DNA from: Betaproteobacteria bacterium RIFCSPLOWO2_02_FULL_68_150
GTDB lineage: Bacteria > Pseudomonadota > Gammaproteobacteria > Burkholderiales > SG8-39
Assembly: GCA_001771975.1 (NCBI GenBank)
Contig: MERE01000188.1
Coordinates: 1 to 6,247 of the forward strand
DNA: 6,247 nucleotides
Reading direction: 5' to 3'
The notes under the pieces were generated by a model. That model saw only the letters and a list, made by a program, of their open reading frames with translations, searched no databases and was not told the DNA's origin. Both the position numbers and the translations under genes were made by a program. Numbering within the stretch: position 1 is the first letter of the stretch; the number at the start of each line of letters is the position of its first letter. Shown in pieces: positions 1 through 5,806 of the stretch.

Positions 1-92
1 TGGTGATCAATGAGAAACTGGTGTCCTCGGGACGCATCCCCTCCCCCGGCAACGTCGTCGGTTGGCTGAAGCAAGCCGCCGGCGCCACGTGA
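1..92 (+). CDS. Thioredoxin-like small redox protein, C-terminal fragment
   Basis: This is the 3' end of a gene that begins before the window. The frame starting at base 3 reads 29 codons to a TGA at 90-92. The residues VINEKLVSSGRIPSP resemble the end of the small thioredoxin-fold 'redox-active disulfide protein 2' family (TM0996/MTH895-like), whose members end with a strand such as 'v-i-D-G-K-v-v-s-s-G-r-v-P-s' followed by a short helix. Here the helix would be NVVGWLKQAAG. The CxxC active site would lie upstream and cannot be seen. Members are usually cytoplasmic proteins of about 75-85 residues that reduce partner disulfides, and they are often found beside metal or metalloid resistance genes. 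That fits the cation exporter starting 80 nt downstream on the same strand. The assignment rests on a short tail only, so the family is probable rather than certain. Confidence 0.6.
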   Translation, partial: VINEKLVSSGRIPSPGNVVGWLKQAAGAT

Positions 93-164
93 CCGCGCAG
101 CGCGCCGCGCAGAACCAGGGGATGGCGTCGCGTTCAATTGGACTGACTTACCCAACGCATCCGC

Positions 165-168
165 AGGA
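165..168 (+). promoter_or_regulatory. Ribosome binding site deciding the CDF exporter start
   Basis: AGGA lies 4 nt before the ATG at 173. Two upstream in-frame candidates (TTG at 62, ATG at 122) lack such a site, and their extra N-terminal residues do not look like CDF sequence. I therefore chose 173. Confidence 0.6.
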
Positions 169-172
169 AACG

Positions 173-1072
173 ATGAGCCATACCCACGGTGCCCCGCGCG
201 CCGGCGCGAGCCTCGTGCTGGCAACCGTTCTCACGCTCGGTTTCGCCGCCGTCGAAGCGGCAGTGGGCTGGTGGGCCGGCTCGCTTGCGCTGGTGGCGGA
301 CGCCGGCCACATGGTCAACGACGCCGGCGCGCTGGCGCTCGCGGCTGCCGCAGCCTGGTTCGCCAGACGTCCCGCTTCACGACTGCATTCGTACGGCTTC
401 GGGCGCGCGGAGTTCATCGCGGCACTCCTCAACAGCCTCGCTCTGCTCGCGCTGGTCGCCTGGCTCGCGGTCTCAGCCGTGCAGCGCCTGCACAACCCGC
501 AACCGGTAGCCGGCGAAGCCGTGTTGGTGACCGCCGCCCTCGGCCTGGCGATCAACATCCTGGTGGCGTGGCTGCTGAGCCGCGGCGAGAGAACCCTCAA
601 TACGCGCGCCGCGCTGCTGCACGTCGCCGGCGACCTGCTCGGCTCGATTGCTGCGCTGATCGCGGGCGTAGTGATCACCTTCACCGGCTGGACGCCTATC
701 GATCCGCTGCTGTCGCTCGTTATCGGCGCGCTGATCGTGACCTCGAGCCTGCGCCTGCTGCGCGAAGCCCTGCACGGGCTCATGGAAGGCGTGCCGCCGC
801 ATTTGTCTCTCGAGGAAATCGGCCGCGCGATGGCCGCCGTGCCCGGCGTCTCGTCGGTGCACGATCTGCACATCTGGAGCGTGGCGCCGGACGAACCGAT
901 GCTCTCCGCGCACCTCACGCTCAAGGATCTGCGGCACTGGCCAGCCCTGCTTTCCGAGATGCGCGCGTTGCTGGCGGAGCGCTACGGCATCGAGCACGCG
1001 ACCTTGCAGCCGGAGCCTGCCGAACAGGTGGTCCGCCTCGTTGCGCGAGGCGACGATGCCGCGTCCAAGTAG
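173..1072 (+). CDS. CDF-family divalent cation exporter (CzcD/ZitB-like)
   Basis: This is an inner-membrane antiporter of 299 residues, the usual CDF length, predicted to export Zn2+ (possibly Co2+ or Cd2+) in exchange for protons. About six hydrophobic segments lie between residues 13 and 195. The transport-site pairs are both present as HxxxD: H46/D50 in the second helix (ADAGHMVND) and H150/D154 in the fifth (LHVAGD). Two His motifs is the pattern of Zn-type CDF proteins, while Mn- or Fe-type members carry Asp in place of the first residue. The soluble C-terminal domain (about 205-299) has the family signature VHDLHIWSV at 229-237, part of the ferredoxin-like dimer domain. The N-terminus carries a minimal His cluster (MSHTHG). 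The His-rich loop common between helices 4 and 5 is absent; that loop reads SRGERTLNTR instead. The gene follows the thioredoxin-like fragment and its 3' end overlaps the redox gene by 17 nt. Family is certain; metal specificity is inferred. Confidence 0.93.
   Translation: MSHTHGAPRAGASLVLATVLTLGFAAVEAAVGWWAGSLALVADAGHMVNDAGALALAAAAAWFARRPASRLHSYGFGRAEFIAALLNSLALLALVAWLAVSAVQRLHNPQPVAGEAVLVTAALGLAINILVAWLLSRGERTLNTRAALLHVAGDLLGSIAALIAGVVITFTGWTPIDPLLSLVIGALIVTSSLRLLREALHGLMEGVPPHLSLEEIGRAMAAVPGVSSVHDLHIWSVAPDEPMLSAHLTLKDLRHWPALLSEMRALLAERYGIEHATLQPEPAEQVVRLVARGDDAASK
1047..1050 (+). promoter_or_regulatory. Ribosome binding site of the CPHC redox protein, inside the CDF gene
   Basis: GAGG lies 5 nt before the ATG at 1056, within the last codons of the exporter gene. 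It favours 1056 over the in-frame TTG at 1041, which would add only MREAT before the signal peptide. The overlap suggests translational coupling. Confidence 0.55.
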
Positions 1073-2285
1073 GCTTGCCGGACGGGTCCTCGCCGCGCTC
1101 GTCCTTGCGCTGCTCGCGTTTATGGCCGCCGCCCAGTCGTCGGCGCGTGTCGACGTCTACGTCTTCTGGGCAATCGGCTGCCCGCACTGCGAGCGCGAGA
1201 TCGAGTTCCTGAAGCGCCTCGAGGCCGAAGAGCCGAGGCTTCGCGCTCACTACCTGGAGGTATCGCGCGACGCCGCAGGCCGCAGGGTTTTTGCCGGCGT
1301 CGCCAGGCGCCTCCAAATCGAAGAGCCGGCCGTGCCGCTCACGGTCGTGGGCGACGCGCCGATGGTCGGCTACGCGAACGACGCCACGAGCGGCGCCGAG
1401 CTACGGCGCCTGGTCGAACATTGCCTCGCGAGCGGCTGCCCGGATTCGGTAGGGCCGCTGCTGCGCGCCCCCGGCGGCATGGCCGCGCAAGACACGGCCA
1501 CGACGCCCCTGCCACGCGCCCCGCAGCGGACCGTCCCGAAGGAGATTCCGATCCCGATCTTCGGTACCGTCAGCACCTCGGATATCTCGCTCCCGGTTCT
1601 CACTGTGCTGCTCGGCGCGCTGGACGGCTTCAACCCCTGCGCCATGTGGGTGCTCGTGTTCCTGATCGGGCTGCTGCTCGGCATGCAGGACCGCTTTCGC
1701 ATGTGGGTGCTCGGCAGCGCATTCATCGCCGGATCGGCGCTCGTGTATTTTTTATTCATGGCAGCGTGGCTCAACTTCCTGCTGTTCATCGGCGCTGTGG
1801 TCTGGGTGCGCGCTGCGGTCGGCCTGGTGGCGCTCGGCGGCGGATTCTATTACCTGAAGGAATACTTCCAGAATGCGGCGGCGGTCTGCAAGGTGACGGC
1901 GCCGCAGGCGCGGCAGCGCGTGTTCGAACGCCTGCGCCGGCTCGCCTCCGAGAGCCGCTTCTGGCTCGCGTTGCTCGGCATCGTGGCGCTCGCCTTCGCC
2001 GTGAACCTGGTGGAACTGCTTTGCTCCGCCGGCATACCTGCCGTGTACACGCAGGTGCTGGCGCTGAGCGAGCTTCCGGCTTGGCAGTACTACGCCTACC
2101 TCGCGCTCTACATCCTGGTGTTCATGCTCGACGACCTGTTCGTGTTCGTCGTGGCGATGAAGACGCTGCGAATTGCCGGGGCGACGGCCGCGTACACACG
2201 CTTCGGGCACCTCGCCGGCGGCATCGTCCTGCTCGCCATCGGTGCCCTGCTGCTGCTGCGGCCGGAGTGGCTGATGTTCGGCTGA
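1056..2285 (+). CDS. Periplasmic CPHC thioredoxin domain fused to CcdA/DsbD-like membrane domain
   Basis: The 409-residue protein probably carries reducing power across the inner membrane to a fused periplasmic thioredoxin fold. Residues 1-26 form a signal peptide (arginines, hydrophobic core, AAA before Q27). The redox domain (about 30-135) starts with a beta strand (VDVYVFW) leading to C42-P-H-C45, with the cis-proline of the fold likely P94 in AVPLTVV. A second pair, C123 and C128, lies near the end of this domain. A proline-rich linker (138-168) leads to six hydrophobic helices. C195 sits in the first (DGFNPCAMW) and C323 in the fourth (VELLCSAGIP), matching the two intramembrane cysteines of CcdA/DsbD. 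The basic loops near 207-213, 279-304 and 372-384 place those turns in the cytoplasm, which agrees with a periplasmic redox domain. C278 falls in the largest cytoplasmic loop. An acidic pair (MLDDLF) lies in the fifth helix. I know similar 'glutaredoxin-like plus cytochrome c biogenesis region' proteins from bacteria and archaea, but no experimentally named member. Electron direction and target are inferred; a role in cytochrome c maturation or metal-stressed thiols is possible. Confidence 0.82.
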   Translation: MPRPSRLAGRVLAALVLALLAFMAAAQSSARVDVYVFWAIGCPHCEREIEFLKRLEAEEPRLRAHYLEVSRDAAGRRVFAGVARRLQIEEPAVPLTVVGDAPMVGYANDATSGAELRRLVEHCLASGCPDSVGPLLRAPGGMAAQDTATTPLPRAPQRTVPKEIPIPIFGTVSTSDISLPVLTVLLGALDGFNPCAMWVLVFLIGLLLGMQDRFRMWVLGSAFIAGSALVYFLFMAAWLNFLLFIGAVVWVRAAVGLVALGGGFYYLKEYFQNAAAVCKVTAPQARQRVFERLRRLASESRFWLALLGIVALAFAVNLVELLCSAGIPAVYTQVLALSELPAWQYYAYLALYILVFMLDDLFVFVVAMKTLRIAGATAAYTRFGHLAGGIVLLAIGALLLLRPEWLMFG

Positions 2286-2303
2286 AAGCCGGAACCGGTC
2301 AGC
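2281..2303. terminator. Possible hairpin between convergent genes
   Basis: GCTGA (2281-2285) can pair with TCAGC (2299-2303), and CCGG (2289-2292) with CCGG (2295-2298), leaving a bulge AAG at 2286-2288 and a tight AA centre that would open to a four-base loop. The stop codons of both convergent genes (2283-2285 plus; 2299-2301 minus) lie in the outer arms. No T tract follows on either strand, so an intrinsic terminator is not shown. It is the only structure in the 13-nt gap. Confidence 0.3.
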
Positions 2304-3156
2304 CTGCGAGCAGAAATTCGCGCACCAGCGCGATCTGGTCGTCGTGCAGCAGCGTCGGCGCATGGCCGACGCCCGCGATTTCGGCGACGCTCGCCCGCGG
2401 GCCCCGCGTACGCATCTGCGCCACGGTCTCGCGCGCGAGCAGGTCGGACTGCGCGCCGCGCAGCACCAGCGTAGGGCAGCGCACCGCGTCGTAGTACTGC
2501 CACAGCTCGAGGTCCTTCTCCGGCAGGTGCTTGCGGTAAGGCTCCGCAATGCGCGGATCGTAGTGGAAACGGTAGCTGCCGTCCGCGTTCCGCCGCAGCA
2601 CGATCTCGGTGAGAAAGCGCCACTCGGCGTCGCTGTGCGGCCCGAAGGGCGCGCTCAGCGCGCGCACCAGTTGTTCGGCTGCCTCGAGCGAGGGCAGGGT
2701 CGGCGCGGCCCCCAGATAGGTCGCGATGCGCTCGAGCGACGCCTTGGCGACCACCGGCCCGGCGTCGTTCAGCACCAGCCGCGTCACCGGCGTGCCCGCT
2801 TGCGCCGCGAGCACCATGCCGATCAGTCCGCCCATCGACGTGCCCAGCCAGTGCACGCTCTCGACGTCGAGCCGCGCGACGAGCGTCACCATGTCCGCCA
2901 CATACTGCGGCATCACGTAGAGCATGGGATCGGCGACCCAGTCCGAGTCGCCGCGCCCCGCGATGTCCGGACAGACCACGCGGTAGCGGTCGCTCATCGC
3001 CTCGGCGAGCCGGTCGAAGTCGCGCGCGCAGCGCGTCAGCCCGTGCACGCAGACGAGCACCTGCGCGCCGCGCGGATCGCCCCACTCGCGATACGCGATG
3101 CGGTGCAGCCCCGCGCTGGAGGCGCACCGCACCGTGCGCTCGCGGCAAACCGCCAT
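2299..3156 (-). CDS. Alpha/beta-fold hydrolase
   Basis: A 285-residue hydrolase of the alpha/beta superfamily, probably cytoplasmic since no signal peptide is seen. The substrate is not predictable from the sequence; esters, lactones and C-C bonds are all handled by this group. The oxyanion-hole motif is VHGLT at 37-41. The loop CPDIAGRGDSD (62-72) is a typical alpha/beta hydrolase signature. The nucleophile elbow is G105-T-S107-M-G-G110. The acid is probably D238 (RGAQSDLL) and the histidine H265 (GVGHAPTL), so the triad is complete. A lid-like insertion lies at about 135-225. It starts 3 nt after the dodecin stop without a visible Shine-Dalgarno, so translation probably depends on ribosomes finishing the dodecin gene. 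Its 3' end faces the redox gene with a 13-nt gap. Superfamily is certain; the enzyme name is unknown. Confidence 0.9.
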   Translation of the reverse strand: MAVCRERTVRCASSAGLHRIAYREWGDPRGAQVLVCVHGLTRCARDFDRLAEAMSDRYRVVCPDIAGRGDSDWVADPMLYVMPQYVADMVTLVARLDVESVHWLGTSMGGLIGMVLAAQAGTPVTRLVLNDAGPVVAKASLERIATYLGAAPTLPSLEAAEQLVRALSAPFGPHSDAEWRFLTEIVLRRNADGSYRFHYDPRIAEPYRKHLPEKDLELWQYYDAVRCPTLVLRGAQSDLLARETVAQMRTRGPRASVAEIAGVGHAPTLLHDDQIALVREFLLAG

Positions 3157-3159
3157 CGA

Positions 3160-3375
3160 CTACGCGCTGTACTTGAACGACAGCGACAGTCGCGCGCGAA
3201 ACGCGGTCACCTTCCCGTTCTCGACCTTGACGTCGAGCTTGCCGACCTCCGCGATGCGCAGGTCGCGCAGCGACTTGGAGGCCGTCTTCACGGCGTTGCG
3301 CGCCGCGTCCTCCCACGACGTGGGGCTCGTGCCGATCACGTCGACGATCTTGTAAACGGCTTCCTTGCTCGCCAT
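3160..3375 (-). CDS. Dodecin family protein, Trp-less type
   Basis: A 71-residue dodecin, a one-helix, three-strand protein that assembles into hollow dodecamers. Family signatures are YKIVDVIGTSPTSWEDAA (8-25) in the first strand and helix start, NAVKTASKSLRDLRIAEV (27-44) through the helix into strand 2, and the final strand ending LSLSFKYSA. Classical dodecins stack flavin on a tryptophan in strand 2 (W36 in Halobacterium dodecin). Here the aligned residue appears to be I41 in LRIAEV, and the only Trp, W21, is in the helix-start SWEDA motif. This matches a Trp-less branch that, from memory, includes the mycobacterial calcium dodecin Rv0379, so flavin storage should not be assumed. The ATG at 3375 is chosen over the GTG at 3390 because a strong GGAGGAGG lies 5 nt upstream, and the GTG overlaps that site. 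It lies 42 nt after comEC and 3 nt before the hydrolase. Confidence 0.9.
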   Translation of the reverse strand: MASKEAVYKIVDVIGTSPTSWEDAARNAVKTASKSLRDLRIAEVGKLDVKVENGKVTAFRARLSLSFKYSA

Positions 3376-3380
3376 GACTG

Positions 3381-3388
3381 CCTCCTCC
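3381..3388 (-). promoter_or_regulatory. Strong Shine-Dalgarno of the dodecin gene
   Basis: On the minus strand GGAGGAGG ends 5 nt before the ATG at 3375-3373. It is the best ribosome binding site in the window. It decides the start and suggests that the dodecin is translated far more efficiently than ComEC and the hydrolase, neither of which has a recognisable site. Confidence 0.75.
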
Positions 3389-3395
3389 ACTCGCT

Positions 3396-3411
3396 TGCGG
3401 GGAATTCCGCA
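3396..3411 (-). repeat. Short inverted repeat between comEC and dodecin
   Basis: TGCGG (3396-3400) and CCGCA (3407-3411) flank a six-base loop and could form a 5-bp hairpin in the transcript; the centre also contains the palindrome GGAATTCC (3401-3408). It lies just after the comEC stop (3418-3420) and before the dodecin ribosome binding site. No T tract follows, so it is not an evident terminator. It may be chance in G+C-rich sequence. Confidence 0.25.
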
Positions 3412-3417
3412 GCCCCA

Positions 3418-5769
3418 TTATCCGCCAGCGGGCGCCAGCCTGTCGCCAGCCGGGCGCCAGTAGCGCGGCCGCTGCGCGCGCTCGCCGGAGGCCTGCGCGC
3501 CGGCGGCGCCCAGGCGCACGGTCACCGCGCCGTCGAGGTCGGTGCGCAGCACCCGGGTGCGGATCGCGGCGTAGCGCTCGAGCACTGCCGCTACCGGGTG
3601 CGAAAAGCGGTTGCGATAGCCCACCGGAATCACGGCGAGCCCCGGCCCCACCGCCGCCAGGAATCCGGGGCTGGAGGAAGTCCCGCTGCCGTGGTGCGGC
3701 ACCAGCAGCACGTCGGCGCGCAGCGCGGCCGGGTCGCGCTCGAGCAGCGCCTGCTCGGCGAGCTGCTCGATGTCGCCCGTGAGCAGCATGCTGGCGGCTC
3801 CCGCGCTCACGCGCAGCACGCAGCTCAGGTTGTTCGCGCGGCGCGCCGCGCCGTCCTGCGGCGCCGGATGCAGCAACGCGAAATGCACGCCGTCCCAATC
3901 CCATTGCGCGCCGCGCAGGCAGCGGCGCGAGCCGGGCACCATCGCATGCAGCGGATGCGCAGCGGGCAGCGACGACAGGAACTCGTGCGCCTCGAAATTC
4001 GCGATCACCGACGCCGCGCCGCCGGAATGGTCGGTGTCGTTGTGCGTCACGATGAAAGCATCGAGCTGCGTCGTCCCGATGGCCCGCAGATAAGGCGCGA
4101 CGATGCGCTCGCCGCTGTCGGCCTCGGCGCCGAACTGCGGCCCCGCGTCATAGAGGAGCGTGCGGTGGGCGGTGCGCACCACCACCGCGAGTCCCTGTCC
4201 GACGTCGAGCGTCGTGATCCAGGCCTCGCCCGGTTGCGGCGCCGGTGCCGGGAGCGCGAAGGCGGGCGCCATGAGGGCGAGGCCAGCCGCACGCCAGGGC
4301 ACGCCGCGCGGCGCGATCAGCCAGAGCACCCCTGCCAGGGCGAGCGCCACGCTCCAGAGCTGCGGCGCGTGCTGCTGCCAGAGCGCCGCGGGCAGCATCG
4401 CGCAGGCCTCGAGGAACTGCAGCAGCCACTCGGTGAGCCAGGCGCCGAGCTGCGCCAGCCACTCGATCGGCAGGAGCGCCGCGAGCAGCGCAAGCGGCGT
4501 GATGACTGCGGATACGAGCGGTATCGCCACGGCGTTCGCCAGCGGGCCGATGACCGAGACCTGGGCGAACAGGAACAGCGTCGCCGGAGCCAGCCCCAGC
4601 GTGATGGCCCACTGCGTGCGCAGCGCCTGCCGCAGACGCCGCCAGCGCCCGGGACGCGCCTCCGGCATGCCCGCGGCGTAGAAGATCAGCGCCACGGCGC
4701 CGAACGAAAGCCAGAACCCGGCCGACAGCACGGCCCACGGATCGAGCGCGAGAACCACGCCGAGCGCGAGCGCGAGTGTCCGCGACGCCGAGACGATGCG
4801 GCCCGACCAGAGCGCGAGCGCGACCACCGCCACCATCCAGAAGGTGCGTTGCGCCGGCACCGCGAAGCCGGCGATGAGCGCGTAGCCGAACGCAGCCAGG
4901 ATGGCGGCGGGAGCCGCGGCCTTGCGCGTGGGCAGGCGCAGGGCGAGCGCCGGTACCCGGCGCCAGAGCGCCGCGACCAGCCAGGCGGCGAGCGCCGAGA
5001 TCATCGTCACGTGGAGCCCGGAGATGCTCATCAGGTGCGTCACGCCGGTGCGGTTGAACAGCCGCCACTCCTCGTTCGAGATCGAGCGCTGGTCGCCCAC
5101 CGCGAGGGCGGCGAGGATTCCCGCGGCGGGCGTGCTGCCGAGCACGCGCGCAAAGCGGTCGCGCACCGCCTCGCGCGCCTGCTCGATGCGATCGCCCGGG
5201 CCATTGCGCACGCCGAGCCGCAACGGCTGGCTTCGCGGCCGCACATAGCCGGTGGCGCCGATGCCGCGCTCCAGCAGCCAGGCCTCGTAGTCGAAACCGT
5301 GCGGATTGAGTTGGCCGTGCGGCCGGCGCAGCCGCACCGTGAAGCGCCAGCGCTCGCCGGGATGGACGCCGCCATCGAGCAGTTGCGGCAGCGCATCGGT
5401 TGCCGAAACCGGCAGGCTGCGGTACCAGGAGAGCAGGATCTTGCCGGGCATCCGTGCTGCCGGGGATTCGATTTCGAATTCGAAGCGGATGCTGCGCTCG
5501 CCGAGCGCCGGCAGGCTGGAAACCACGCCCACCACCTCGAGGTCTTGGCCCTCGAGGCCGGCCGACAACTGGTCGGCCAGACGCAGGTGCGCGCAACCCG
5601 CCGCCCAGAGGAATCCGATCGCCAGCGCCACGGGAGCCGCCAACACCCGGCGCCAGATCGCCAGCGCCATGCAGGCCGGCAGCAGCACGAGCCAGACCGG
5701 CGCCGGCAGCTGCGGCTGCAACTGGAGCAGCAGCGTGCCCGCACCGAACGCGAGCAGCGGAAGCGTCAT
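3418..5769 (-). CDS. comEC: DNA internalization competence protein ComEC/Rec2
   Basis: An inner-membrane channel that passes single-stranded DNA into the cytoplasm during natural transformation. The 783 residues match full-length proteobacterial ComEC. Order: hydrophobic N-terminal helices (about 1-65); a DUF4131/OB-fold periplasmic region (about 70-190) with LNPHGFDYEAWLLERGIGATG; the competence domain (about 210-490) with LFNRTGVTHLMSISGLHV carrying H245 and H253, and many further helices; and a C-terminal metallo-beta-lactamase-like domain (about 515-755). In the last, DVGQG begins at D522, the metal motif is H576-N-D578-T-D580-H581, the next acid is D666 (LLTGDIE), and the histidines of PHHGS are H692 and H693. 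All expected metal ligands seem present, which agrees with the proposed nuclease role that degrades the non-transported strand. The ATG at 5769 has no clear Shine-Dalgarno. Dodecin and hydrolase follow on the same strand. Presence of comEC does not prove competence, since pilus genes are not in the window. Confidence 0.96.
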   Translation of the reverse strand: MTLPLLAFGAGTLLLQLQPQLPAPVWLVLLPACMALAIWRRVLAAPVALAIGFLWAAGCAHLRLADQLSAGLEGQDLEVVGVVSSLPALGERSIRFEFEIESPAARMPGKILLSWYRSLPVSATDALPQLLDGGVHPGERWRFTVRLRRPHGQLNPHGFDYEAWLLERGIGATGYVRPRSQPLRLGVRNGPGDRIEQAREAVRDRFARVLGSTPAAGILAALAVGDQRSISNEEWRLFNRTGVTHLMSISGLHVTMISALAAWLVAALWRRVPALALRLPTRKAAAPAAILAAFGYALIAGFAVPAQRTFWMVAVVALALWSGRIVSASRTLALALGVVLALDPWAVLSAGFWLSFGAVALIFYAAGMPEARPGRWRRLRQALRTQWAITLGLAPATLFLFAQVSVIGPLANAVAIPLVSAVITPLALLAALLPIEWLAQLGAWLTEWLLQFLEACAMLPAALWQQHAPQLWSVALALAGVLWLIAPRGVPWRAAGLALMAPAFALPAPAPQPGEAWITTLDVGQGLAVVVRTAHRTLLYDAGPQFGAEADSGERIVAPYLRAIGTTQLDAFIVTHNDTDHSGGAASVIANFEAHEFLSSLPAAHPLHAMVPGSRRCLRGAQWDWDGVHFALLHPAPQDGAARRANNLSCVLRVSAGAASMLLTGDIEQLAEQALLERDPAALRADVLLVPHHGSGTSSSPGFLAAVGPGLAVIPVGYRNRFSHPVAAVLERYAAIRTRVLRTDLDGAVTVRLGAAGAQASGERAQRPRYWRPAGDRLAPAGG

Positions 5770-5770
5770 T

Positions 5771-5776
5771 TAGAAT
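5771..5776 (+). promoter_or_regulatory. Possible -10 box for the DUF2062 gene
   Basis: TAGAAT matches five of six bases of TATAAT and lies 30 nt before the ATG at 5807, inside the only A+T-richer patch of the 37-nt divergent gap. No convincing -35 box is visible at the usual distance, where the sequence belongs to the comEC coding region. The box starts two bases from the comEC start codon (5767-5769). Confidence 0.35.
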
Positions 5777-5806
5777 GCAACGCAACACTGGCGCTGCGCG
5801 CTGACG

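Noticed and set aside
62..172. N-terminal extension of the CDF exporter from TTG at 62 or ATG at 122
   Set aside because: The extension overlaps the thioredoxin-like tail in part, has no CDF similarity, and AGGA before the ATG at 173 gives a better start.
93..172. Regulatory palindrome or metal-regulator operator before the CDF gene
   Set aside because: The 80-nt gap contains GC-rich repeats (GCGCAGCGCGCC) and a TTGGACTGACTTA stretch, but I find no clean dyad of MerR or ArsR type and no convincing -10/-35 pair.
271..1212. 313-codon plus-strand frame overlapping the CDF exporter and the start of the redox gene
   Set aside because: Arg/Ala-rich shadow; the CDF frame carries both HxxxD motifs and the VHDLHIWSV signature, and the redox gene frame carries a signal peptide and CPHC.
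3376..3390. GTG start at 3390 for the dodecin, adding MEEAV
   Set aside because: The codon overlaps the strong Shine-Dalgarno that serves the ATG at 3375, and dodecins of this type begin just before the first strand.
2108..3904. 598-codon open frame on the minus strand, antisense to the redox gene 3' end and overlapping the hydrolase, dodecin and comEC in another frame
   Set aside because: Its translation is low-complexity, rich in Arg, Ala and Gly, with no domain or membrane pattern. The frames of hydrolase, dodecin and ComEC in the same region have clear family motifs. Long false frames are common in G+C-rich DNA.
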